DNA from: Alphaproteobacteria bacterium
GTDB lineage: Bacteria > Pseudomonadota > Alphaproteobacteria > Caulobacterales > Hyphomonadaceae
Assembly: GCA_018830285.1 (NCBI GenBank)
Contig: JAHJSB010000032.1
Location: forward strand, 1-54,088
Direction: 5' to 3'
DNA: 54,088 bases
A model generated the notes under the pieces. It made no database searches, was not told the DNA's origin, and worked only from the letters and a program-made list of their open reading frames with translations. Positions 6,768 through 14,738 of this stretch are shown here, in pieces. Within the stretch, counting starts at the first letter, position 1. The number at the start of each line of letters is the position of its first letter. A program made the position numbers and the translations under genes.

Positions 6768-9700
6768 CTATTCCGCAGGCGCTCCAGCCAAATCTGCCTC
6801 GTCCGATTCCTGTTCAAGCTGGCGCGCCACATCGCCCGGTGAGCCGGACTTGCGCGCGAACAGCGCATAGGCTGTCGGAACAAAAAGGACCGTGATGAAA
6901 GCAGCGGTGATGACGCCGAACAATATCACCACACCAATCGCCTGTCGGGTCTCGGCCCCTGCGCCTTCGGACAGGATGAGGGGAAGCGATCCTGCAGCCG
7001 TCGTCAGGCCGGTCATGATGATGGGCCGGAAGCGCGCCAGCGACGCCTCTCGCAAGGCTTCGTCAAATTCCATGCCTTCGTCACGCAGCTGATTGGCGAA
7101 TTCGACGATCAGGATACCGTTCTTCGCAGCAAGGCCAACCAGCATGATAAGGCCGATCTGCGTGTAGATATTGATCGTGTTGCCGGTCAGCCAAAGGCCG
7201 AGCAGGCCTCCGGCAATCGTCGCGGGCACGCAGAGCATGATGACGATCGGGTGCCGATAGCTTTCAAACTGTGCCGCGAGAACCAGGAATACGATGACCA
7301 GACCGATGGCGAAGACAAACAGGATCGAAGAACCCGATGACTTGAAATCGAGCGACTGGCCCTTGAAGTCGATCTGGGCTTCGGGGGGCAGGACCTCGCG
7401 CGCCACGCGCTCCATGCCGCTCAAGGCCGTCCCGAGGGACACACCGGGCGCGAGGCCCGCCTCGATGGTGATCGAGCGGACGCGGTTGTACCGGTTGAGG
7501 CTTGGACTGTCGGCAATCGACCTGATCGTTGTCAGGCTGGATAGCGGGATGAGCTCGCCGGACCGCGATGACCGAACATAGATGTTCTGGATATCCATGG
7601 GTGTGTTCTGATCCGATCGCAGGCCTTCGAGGATAACGTCATACTCTTCGCCATTGTCCGTATAGGTCGTGACACGCCGGGAGCCGAGCATGGTCTGCAA
7701 TGTGGTGCCGACTTCGGACACGGTCACGCCGAGATCGGCGGCACGCTCATAATCTATGGAAATCCGGAACTGCGGCTGTGTTTCCTTATAGTCCCAATCG
7801 ATGTCGACCAGTCCGGGATTGTCAATTTCCAGCGCCGCAACGAACGTATCGCGCCACTGGGTCAGGTCCTCGTACGAGGGCCCGCCAATCACGAACTGGA
7901 TCGGTTTTCCATTCCCGCCGCCTAGCCCTTGGCGCATGATCGCAAAGGCGCGGATCCCGGGAAGATCGGAGAGTTTTCCGTTGATCTCCTGGATAATCGT
8001 GTCGGCTGGGCGACGATTGGCCCAATCGTCGAGCACGACAATGACAAAGCCCTCATTGAAACTCGACGACCCGAACCCGGGCGCGCGCAGCAACAGGCGC
8101 GTCGCCTCGCCCGACTCCGAATAAGGCAGCAGCCGGCGCTCGATCTCGTCCAGATAGGTGGACATGTAGTCGAAGGATGCCCCTTCCTCGCCCCGGATGC
8201 TGATGAAGAAGCCGCCCCGGTCTTCGCGTGGGACATATTCCTCGTCGATATTCTGGAAGAGCCAGACAGCGCCACCAAAGATGCCGCAAAGCATGATCGC
8301 CACGAGGATTGGACGGTGGATCAACCGGTCGAGAATCCAGCCATATCCGGATTTGAGCGCAGAAAACGCACCGTTAATGACATAGGGAATGACCCGGAGG
8401 ATGCCGGTCGTCGCTTTTGGCTTGAGTAGTTTGGACGCCAGCATCGGCACCAGCGTGAGCGACAGAATGCTCGAGAATGCGACTGCTGCGGCCATGGTCA
8501 GCGCGAATTCCGTGAACAGCCGCCCGACATTGCCTTCGAGAAACGTGATCGGGATGAAGACCGAGATAAGGACCAGAGTCGTCGCGATGACCGCAAAGCC
8601 GACCTGGCGCGTCCCGCGATACGACGCAACGAGCGGGGACTCGCCCAACTCGTCCATACGACGGTGTATGTTCTCGAGCACGACGATTGCGTCGTCAACG
8701 ACCAGGCCAATTGCCAGGACGAGCGCCAGAAGCGTCAGCAAGTTGATCGAGAGACCAAGGGCGAAGAGAACGATGAATGTCGAGATAATCGAGATCGGGA
8801 CGGTAATGGCCGGAATGATCGTCGAGCGAACGCTTCCGAGAAAGAGGAATATGACGAGCGTCACCAGTCCGACGGCAATGAAAAGCGTATTGTAGACCTC
8901 GCGGATGGAGGCGTCGATGAATACGGACGAGTCGAAACTCTGCGCGATGACCATGCCTTCCGGCAGTGTCTCGTTCAACTCGGCGGCCAGCTCGCGCGCG
9001 CCCCGGGCCACGTCTACGGTGTTTGCCGTCGATTGCTTGATGATGCCCATTCCCACCATCGGAACGCCATTGCCGCGGAACGTGTTGCGATCTTCCGCCG
9101 TGCCACGCTCCACCCGAGCGACGTCCCCGAGCCGGACCAGGTAGCCATCATCGCCTTGCGCAATGACAAGCCCGGCAAAATCCTTCGGGGTCCGGAACGC
9201 CCGTTCGATGCGGACGGTGAATGTGCGCGAATCGGACTCCAGGCTGCCTGCCGGTGCCTCGATATTCTCGCTGCGCAAGGCGCGCTCGATGTCGCTGACT
9301 GCAAGGTTGCGGGAGGCCAGCGCGCGCCGGTCGATCCAGATTCGCAAGGCATAGTCGCGCGCCCCGCCAATCTGCACCCGCGCGACACCGTCCAGCGCCG
9401 AAAACCGGTCGAGCAGGAAGCGGTCTGCATAGTCGGTCAGTTGCGGTGTGGTGAGGTTTTCGCTCGCCAGATTCAACCAGATGATCACATCATCATTGGC
9501 ATCTGCCTTTTCGATTTCAGGCGGATCCGCCTCAGGCGGCAACTGGTCGAGGACGCCTGACACCCGGTCGCGGATATCATTGGCGGCCGCGTCAATATCC
9601 TGGTCGATGCTGAATTCAATACTGATCCGGGACCGGCCATCTGTTGAATTGGAATTGATGAACCTGATACCGGACACGCCAGCAATACGATCCTCGATAA

Positions 9701-9896
9701 CCCGTGTAATACGGGTTTCGATCACGTTCGCCGAGGCGCCGGGATAGCGCGTGTCGATCGACACGATCGGGGCGTCGATGTCTGGATATTCGCGCAAGGG
9801 GAGACGGTTATAGGCGACGAGGCCGAAAATGATCAGGATGAGTGAGAGAACCGATGCGAAGACCGGACGCTTTACCGAGATGTCGGACAGCAGCAT
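6768..9896 (-). CDS. RND efflux pump inner-membrane transporter (AcrB/MexB-like)
   Basis: A 1042-residue resistance-nodulation-division transporter of the hydrophobe/amphiphile efflux family. It exchanges protons for substrates captured from periplasm and membrane and passes them to an outer-membrane channel. The first transmembrane helix opens the protein (SVKRPVFASVLSLILIIFG region). The TM4 proton-relay pair is present in GLVVDDAIVVLENI, and the large periplasmic loops and twofold repeat are intact. It starts five bases after the stop of the adaptor gene, forming an adaptor-pump operon. No TolC-type channel gene or TetR-type repressor is in the neighbourhood, so the pump probably borrows a channel encoded elsewhere. 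Substrates are unknown. Confidence 0.95.
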   Translation of the reverse strand: MLLSDISVKRPVFASVLSLILIIFGLVAYNRLPLREYPDIDAPIVSIDTRYPGASANVIETRITRVIEDRIAGVSGIRFINSNSTDGRSRISIEFSIDQDIDAAANDIRDRVSGVLDQLPPEADPPEIEKADANDDVIIWLNLASENLTTPQLTDYADRFLLDRFSALDGVARVQIGGARDYALRIWIDRRALASRNLAVSDIERALRSENIEAPAGSLESDSRTFTVRIERAFRTPKDFAGLVIAQGDDGYLVRLGDVARVERGTAEDRNTFRGNGVPMVGMGIIKQSTANTVDVARGARELAAELNETLPEGMVIAQSFDSSVFIDASIREVYNTLFIAVGLVTLVIFLFLGSVRSTIIPAITVPISIISTFIVLFALGLSINLLTLLALVLAIGLVVDDAIVVLENIHRRMDELGESPLVASYRGTRQVGFAVIATTLVLISVFIPITFLEGNVGRLFTEFALTMAAAVAFSSILSLTLVPMLASKLLKPKATTGILRVIPYVINGAFSALKSGYGWILDRLIHRPILVAIMLCGIFGGAVWLFQNIDEEYVPREDRGGFFISIRGEEGASFDYMSTYLDEIERRLLPYSESGEATRLLLRAPGFGSSSFNEGFVIVVLDDWANRRPADTIIQEINGKLSDLPGIRAFAIMRQGLGGGNGKPIQFVIGGPSYEDLTQWRDTFVAALEIDNPGLVDIDWDYKETQPQFRISIDYERAADLGVTVSEVGTTLQTMLGSRRVTTYTDNGEEYDVILEGLRSDQNTPMDIQNIYVRSSRSGELIPLSSLTTIRSIADSPSLNRYNRVRSITIEAGLAPGVSLGTALSGMERVAREVLPPEAQIDFKGQSLDFKSSGSSILFVFAIGLVIVFLVLAAQFESYRHPIVIMLCVPATIAGGLLGLWLTGNTINIYTQIGLIMLVGLAAKNGILIVEFANQLRDEGMEFDEALREASLARFRPIIMTGLTTAAGSLPLILSEGAGAETRQAIGVVILFGVITAAFITVLFVPTAYALFARKSGSPGDVARQLEQESDEADLAGAPAE

Positions 9897-9901
9897 CCGG
9901 G

Positions 9902-11008
9902 CTAATGCGCGTTTGCTGCGGCACCATTGCCGGATGATCCCGGCAAGATGGCAGATCGATCGCGGACAATGATTTCGGACCCTTCGCGCACACGGATCGC
10001 GCCCTCGGTAATAATACGCTCACCTTCTTCAAGGCCGGACAAGACCTCGACATTGCCGCCCTGACGCAGGCCAATCTCGACCTTGCGCTGCCGGGCAATC
10101 GACTTGCTGCCGTCATCCACGGCGACGAGAACAAAATTATCGGGCCCGAGCGGCTGGATCGCGCCTTCGGGAATGGACAGCGCGGTACGGGCATCAGCCG
10201 AGATGGTCACGCGCATGAACATGCCGGCTTTGAGCCTTTTGTCAGGATTGGGCAGGATCGCGCGGACGCGCACCGAGCGGGTCACCGGATCGATGGAGTT
10301 GTCGACGCTGTCGATCGTGCCCGAAAAGTCCATCCCGGGAAGATCACCCGTAGAGGCCGTCACCACCACGCCGGCTTTGAGCGACCGGAGGAAGGTCGAC
10401 GGCACCAAGAAGTCGAGCTTCATCTGGCTATCGTCCACGAGTGTCGCGACCACGTCGCCGGGCCGAACGTAAGAGCCGACACTGACCATGCGGAAACCGA
10501 GCACACCGTCGAACGGCGCCACAAGCACTCGGTCTTTCTGGCGAACCTGGACAGCGCGGAGTTGCGCGTTGGCATTGTCGAGATCGCGGCGGGCCGCGTC
10601 CAGCGACGTTTGCGCGATGGCGTCCTGCTGTGCGAGCTGGATGGCGCGCTCGTACTGGCGGCGCGCCTCGTCTGAATTGGCTTCCGCCGCCTCGACGAGG
10701 GCGACCTGTTCGCGCTGAGCGAGTGACAGCAGCGTCTTGCCCGCCACCACGCGCTCGCCATCATCAAAATACAGGGCCGTCACGCGGTCAGCGACGTTAA
10801 GAGTCAGGTCGACACGCTCATTCGCCTTGAGCGTGCCCAGGGCCTCAATCCGCATCGCGAAGTCCTGCTTGCCCACGTCTGCGACGAAGACACTTGCCGG
10901 TCCCCGCCCCTGGGCGGATGCAGGCAGGCCAGGAATCAGTACGGCAACCACAGCCACTACCAAGCCGAGCGGCCGGAAAAGTCTCCAGGAGCTACCAATG
11001 TGTACCAT
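9902..11008 (-). CDS. RND efflux periplasmic adaptor (membrane fusion protein)
   Basis: A 368-residue HlyD/AcrA-type adaptor. After a signal segment (hydrophobic 12-30, ending ASAQG) come a lipoyl half-domain, a short alpha-helical hairpin rich in Ala, Glu, Gln and Arg (about 95-155), the second lipoyl half (VLVAPFDGVLGFR), and beta-barrel and membrane-proximal domains. It joins the pump encoded immediately downstream to an outer-membrane channel. The helical hairpin is of the short Mex/Acr type. AAGG lies ahead of the start, and the 205-base gap upstream presumably holds the operon promoter, though none could be recognised with confidence. Confidence 0.92.
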   Translation of the reverse strand: MVHIGSSWRLFRPLGLVVAVVAVLIPGLPASAQGRGPASVFVADVGKQDFAMRIEALGTLKANERVDLTLNVADRVTALYFDDGERVVAGKTLLSLAQREQVALVEAAEANSDEARRQYERAIQLAQQDAIAQTSLDAARRDLDNANAQLRAVQVRQKDRVLVAPFDGVLGFRMVSVGSYVRPGDVVATLVDDSQMKLDFLVPSTFLRSLKAGVVVTASTGDLPGMDFSGTIDSVDNSIDPVTRSVRVRAILPNPDKRLKAGMFMRVTISADARTALSIPEGAIQPLGPDNFVLVAVDDGSKSIARQRKVEIGLRQGGNVEVLSGLEEGERIITEGAIRVREGSEIIVRDRSAILPGSSGNGAAANAH

Positions 11009-11213
11009 TCAGTTGCCTTGTAATAATCCGGCTCAAGCCCCGAACACCCAAAAACCAGTCGGAAACGCCAGTTTAAATAACTCCAGCTTCCGACACATCG
11101 CGATATAGTGCGCAATACCCGGAAGCCCACACTCGAGCTTCCTGACAATACTAGCACCAAAAACCCAACGATTTCGCAACAATAACGGAAAATTGACCCG
11201 TACTGACCGCGCT

Positions 11214-12401
11214 TCAGGCATCCACATCGGATTTTGAGACGTCATCCAGACCGAGTTCCGCGAGCACCTCATCTGTGTGCTGGCCAACAAGCGGGGCCGG
11301 TCGGATCGGGCGGCGTGTTTCGCCCCGGAAAATGACCGGCGGCTGGGTTTCCCAATAGTCGCCTTCCGTTGGATGGGTGCGTTTCTGGAAGAAACCGACC
11401 GCCTGGAGGTGGGGATCGTCGCGCAATTCACTGATATCATTCACGCGCGCAGCCGGAATATCGGCGGCCGTGAACGCATCCAACCAGAACTGCGTGGGCC
11501 TGGCGGTGAGGTAGGCTTGAACGCGCTCCATCATATAGGGCATGTTGTGATACCGGCCCCGGCGATCGTTGAGGCGTTCATCCAGCAGTTCCTGCGGCGC
11601 TTCCAGCACGTCGAACAAGCGGATCCAGCGCGCGTCGACATAAGGCGCAATGGTTATCCAGCCGTCAGCCGTCTGGAGCGGCTGGCGGGACGGATCGACC
11701 TGGCGCTGGTAGCAGGCCGGGCCATTGGGCGGATCGAATGTCTCGCCATAGAGATGCTCCTCCAGCAGGAAGTGCGTCACGCATTCGAACATCGGCACCT
11801 CGACATGAACCGCTTCGCCGGTGCGATCACGCTGGCGCAAGGCTGCGAGCGTCGCGTAGACAGCATGCAGGCCGGACACTTTGTCAGCAATCGCCATTGG
11901 CAGGAATCGCGGCGCCGGATTGCCATCGACCCGCGGCAGGAGGCTCGCCGTCCCTGACAGGCCCTGGATCAGGTCATCGTAAGCTGGCCGCCCCGCATAA
12001 GGGCCCTCCGAGCCGAACCCGGTGCAATGGACATAGACAATGTCAGGCTTGATCGCCTTGACCTCATCATAGGTCAGGCCAATCCGGGCCACGGCGTCTT
12101 CGCGGACATTGTGAATGAACACATCGCTTTGCTGGATCAGTTTTGTGATCGCGGCCCTGCCCGCGTCCGATTTCAGGTCCCAAACAACGGAACGCTTGCC
12201 GCGATTGATCGTGAGGTGACACGGGCCCATGCTGCGCGTGTTCACAGGCTTGCCGACGTTCCGGAAGTCGTCTCCAGCCGCTGGCTCCACCTTCACGACC
12301 TCCGCGCCCATGTCGGCCAGCGTCTGCGTGCAATATGGCCCGAAAATCACTGTCGTCATGTCGGCGATGCGAATGTCGGAAAGGACGTTTGTGCCAGGCA
12401 T
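11214..12401 (-). CDS. CaiB/BaiF family III CoA-transferase
   Basis: A 395-residue CoA-transferase of family III (formyl-CoA transferase, carnitine CoA-transferase, alpha-methylacyl-CoA racemase group). It moves CoA between carboxylic acids through an aspartyl-CoA intermediate. The N-terminus has the family's LADMGAEVVKVE nucleotide-binding strand, and the catalytic aspartate is most likely Asp142 in PAYDDLIQGLSG. The open frame extends far upstream, but ATG at 12401 places the protein start where the family starts (NVLSDIRIADMT), and the upstream extension has no family similarity. It is divergent from the monooxygenase at 12653. The acid substrate cannot be predicted. Confidence 0.88.
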   Translation of the reverse strand: MPGTNVLSDIRIADMTTVIFGPYCTQTLADMGAEVVKVEPAAGDDFRNVGKPVNTRSMGPCHLTINRGKRSVVWDLKSDAGRAAITKLIQQSDVFIHNVREDAVARIGLTYDEVKAIKPDIVYVHCTGFGSEGPYAGRPAYDDLIQGLSGTASLLPRVDGNPAPRFLPMAIADKVSGLHAVYATLAALRQRDRTGEAVHVEVPMFECVTHFLLEEHLYGETFDPPNGPACYQRQVDPSRQPLQTADGWITIAPYVDARWIRLFDVLEAPQELLDERLNDRRGRYHNMPYMMERVQAYLTARPTQFWLDAFTAADIPAARVNDISELRDDPHLQAVGFFQKRTHPTEGDYWETQPPVIFRGETRRPIRPAPLVGQHTDEVLAELGLDDVSKSDVDA

Positions 12402-12652
12402 AGTGGGCTTCGCTCCATATGTGTCATTTCGGTGCCCGATGGGCAGTCGTACGGGCTTGGTACGGGGTTCGAAGAGGCATATCAATGTCAAGCGGCCCGA
12501 CTTTCCGGGTTTGCCCCGCGTCAATGAATCCATGTTCCGCAGCGTCAATCGACTGTGTCTTTTGACTTCGGCCTGATCGATGCCCAAGTGGAGTGAACTG
12601 TCGCGTCCGTGCCGACCCGGTCGTACGCGCCGCAGCCATTCCGGAGGCCGAA

Positions 12653-13633
12653 ATGCCCATATTGTCCATTCTCGATCTTGTTCGTGTAACCCAGGGCACG
12701 GACGCGCGCACAGCCATGGACAATGCGCGCGACCTGGCCGCGCATGCCGAACAGTGGGATTATAATCGCATCTGGGTGGCCGAGCACCACAACATGGCCG
12801 GTATTGCCAGCGCGGCAACATCCCTTGTGATCGCCCACATTGCGGCAGGATCAAAAAAGATTCGCGTTGGCGCCGGTGGCATCATGCTGCCGAACCATGC
12901 CCCGATCGTGATTGCGGAACAGTTTGGCACGCTCGAACGCCTGTTTCCCGGGCGTATCGATCTTGGCCTCGGCCGCGCGCCCGGTACTGACCAGATTACC
13001 ATTCGCGCGCTGAGAACCACGGCAGAAGCGTCGGAACGGTTTCCGCAGGATGTCATGGAGCTGCAGGCCTTCCTGGGGCCGTTGCAGCCGGGCCAGCGCG
13101 TGCAAGCTGTTCCCGCTGCCGGAACGAACGTGCCGCTCTGGATTCTCGGGTCGAGCCATTTCGGCGCGATGCTGGCGGCTGAACTGGGCCTGCCCTACGC
13201 GTTCGCCTCGCATTTCGCGCCAGCCCACCTGATGTCTGCGCTGAATATCTATCGCACGCGATTCAAACCGTCCGAACAGTTGCAGAAACCCTATGCGATG
13301 GTCGGCGTGAACACCATAGCTGCCGACAGTGACGCCGAGGCAAATCGACTCGCAACGACCCAGAAGATGTCGTTTGCCAACCTGCTGCGCGGCACCCGCA
13401 GCCTCAGCCAGCCGCCGATTGACGACATCGACACCTACTGGACTGCGGCGGAAAAAGCGCAGGCGCAGAACATGCTCGCGCGCTCGATCGTCGGGTCCCC
13501 GGATACGGTGCGTGTGGGCATTGCGGCGCTGACAGAAGAGACAGGCGCGGATGAGCTGATCATTGTGTCAGATGTATATGACCACGCGTCGCGCCTGCGC
13601 TCGTTCGAGCTGATCGCGTCAACACAAAAATAG
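12653..13633 (+). CDS. luciferase-like flavin monooxygenase (MsnO8-type LLM oxidoreductase)
   Basis: A 326-residue TIM-barrel flavin-dependent oxidoreductase of the bacterial luciferase superfamily. It carries the group's marks WVAEHHNM near residue 40, [37 protein letters not shown] (positions roughly 75-120) and WILGSS. It should use reduced FMN and oxygen on an aliphatic or aldehyde-like substrate, but members of this branch are mostly uncharacterised. ATG at 12653 is chosen because GGAGG lies about eight bases upstream and because it restores the family N-terminus (PILSILDL). The SDR gene follows 27 bases later, so the two may form an operon. The region between this gene and the divergent CoA-transferase (12402-12652) repeats GCGTCAAT twice, a possible operator. 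Confidence 0.88.
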   Translation: MPILSILDLVRVTQGTDARTAMDNARDLAAHAEQWDYNRIWVAEHHNMAGIASAATSLVIAHIAAGSKKIRVGAGGIMLPNHAPIVIAEQFGTLERLFPGRIDLGLGRAPGTDQITIRALRTTAEASERFPQDVMELQAFLGPLQPGQRVQAVPAAGTNVPLWILGSSHFGAMLAAELGLPYAFASHFAPAHLMSALNIYRTRFKPSEQLQKPYAMVGVNTIAADSDAEANRLATTQKMSFANLLRGTRSLSQPPIDDIDTYWTAAEKAQAQNMLARSIVGSPDTVRVGIAALTEETGADELIIVSDVYDHASRLRSFELIASTQK

Positions 13634-13660
13634 CAAAAAACATTACTCGGAGGAAACAGG

Positions 13661-14401
13661 ATGGGACAAAACGATACGGACTTCACCGGCAAACGCGTGC
13701 TGGTCGTCGGAGGATCCAGCGGCATTGGCAATGGCATCGCCCAGGCCTTTCGCACGCGCGGTGCGGCGGTGCATGTCTGGGGAACGCGCGCGAATGCCAG
13801 CGACTATGACCAGGCCGATGGCAGTGACCTTGACGGGCTGGCCTACCAGCAGGTCGATGTCGGCGATCCCGATGCTATAGAGGCGGCCAACGTCGATTTC
13901 GACACGCTCGACTCACTCGTCCTTTGCCAGGGCACCGTCGTTTACAAGCGAGGCGAGTTCGAACGCGAAGGCTGGGACCGCGTCATGGCTGTGAACCTGG
14001 ACAGCCTGATGCATTGTGCGCGGCGGCTGAAGCCCATGCTCGCCAAAGCCGGCGGATCGGTGATCATCGTTAGCTCCATATCGGGCTTTTCAGCGAACGT
14101 GGGCAATCCCGCCTATGCCGCGTCGAAAGCGGGTGCCGTCAGCCTGACCAAAACGCTCGGACAGGCGTGGGCACCGGAAGGCATTCGCGTGAACGGCCTG
14201 GCGCCCGGGCTAGTGGATACGAAGCTCACCAAGGTCACGACAGGCAATCCCAAACGCCTTGAGGGAGCGCTGCGGGCCATACCGGCGGGACGTATGGGAC
14301 TTCCGGCCGACATGGCAGGCGCGGCAATCTTCCTCGCAAGCCCGCTGGCATCATATGTCTGCGGCCAGACCCTGATCGTTGATGGCGGATTGTCTCTTTG
14401 A
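13661..14401 (+). CDS. short-chain dehydrogenase/reductase
   Basis: A classical 246-residue SDR. The Rossmann cofactor loop is GGSSGIG (17-23). The catalytic residues are Asn112, Ser139, Tyr152 and Lys156 of YAASK, followed by the usual NGLAPGLVDT segment and a C-terminal VDGGLSL. It reduces or oxidises an alcohol/ketone pair with NAD(P). GTR at 41-43 after the second strand hints at NADP preference, but this is weak. It has a strong ribosome site (GGAGG) and follows the monooxygenase by 27 bases, so both probably act on related substrates. Confidence 0.92.
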   Translation: MGQNDTDFTGKRVLVVGGSSGIGNGIAQAFRTRGAAVHVWGTRANASDYDQADGSDLDGLAYQQVDVGDPDAIEAANVDFDTLDSLVLCQGTVVYKRGEFEREGWDRVMAVNLDSLMHCARRLKPMLAKAGGSVIIVSSISGFSANVGNPAYAASKAGAVSLTKTLGQAWAPEGIRVNGLAPGLVDTKLTKVTTGNPKRLEGALRAIPAGRMGLPADMAGAAIFLASPLASYVCGQTLIVDGGLSL

Positions 14402-14437
14402 TCGGCGGTCACCTACTGACTTGCCGACCCTGAATCG

Positions 14438-14490
14438 CGATCGGGCCGGGGAAAACCCCGGCCCGATCGACGATATTCTGTCAAGAATAC
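14438..14490. terminator. paired hairpins between the SDR gene and tRNA-Asp
   Basis: A perfect 14-base-pair GC-rich stem (14438-14451 with 14456-14469, loop AAAA) is followed by a smaller stem (TATTCT 14474-14479 with AGAATA 14484-14489). They lie between a plus-strand gene end and a minus-strand tRNA end, so they probably stop transcription from both sides. No clear U run is present. Confidence 0.6.
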
Positions 14491-14497
14491 AGGAAAA

Positions 14498-14574
14498 TGG
14501 CGCGAGTGACGGGACTTGAACCCGCGACCTCCGGCGTGACAGGCCGGCACTCTAACCGACTGAGCTACACCCGC
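14498..14574 (-). tRNA. tRNA-Asp(GUC)
   Basis: On the minus strand the acceptor GCGGGTG pairs with CACTCGC, the anticodon arm GCCGGCCTGTCACGCCGG has anticodon GTC, the T loop is TTCAAGT, and the discriminator is G with encoded CCA. Length 77. Confidence 0.95.
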
Positions 14575-14673
14575 GTATTTCCTGCTGCCGCTAAGCAGCG
14601 AGCCGCCTCTCTAATCAAGGGGGCTATGGCGGTCAAGCAAGGAACGTCAGGCCAAGTTCGATTATATGCATTT

Positions 14674-14710
14674 CAGGCGACATTCATCAGACACAATGTA
14701 CATATAATGG
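14674..14710 (+). promoter_or_regulatory. probable promoter of the AsmA gene
   Basis: A consensus -10 hexamer TATAAT lies at 14703-14708, about 31 bases before the start codon. Only a weak -35 candidate (GACATT, 14679-14684, 18-base spacer) is seen. Confidence 0.35.
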
Positions 14711-14738
14711 ACAGCTACACAGGAAACAGGACCCTCCC

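Noticed and set aside
8664-9560. Plus-strand frame of 298 residues inside the RND pump gene
   Set aside because: Antisense shadow of a well-supported 1042-residue transporter.
12402-12854. N-terminal extension of the CoA-transferase
   Set aside because: It would run into the divergent monooxygenase gene and has no family similarity; ATG at 12401 gives the normal start.
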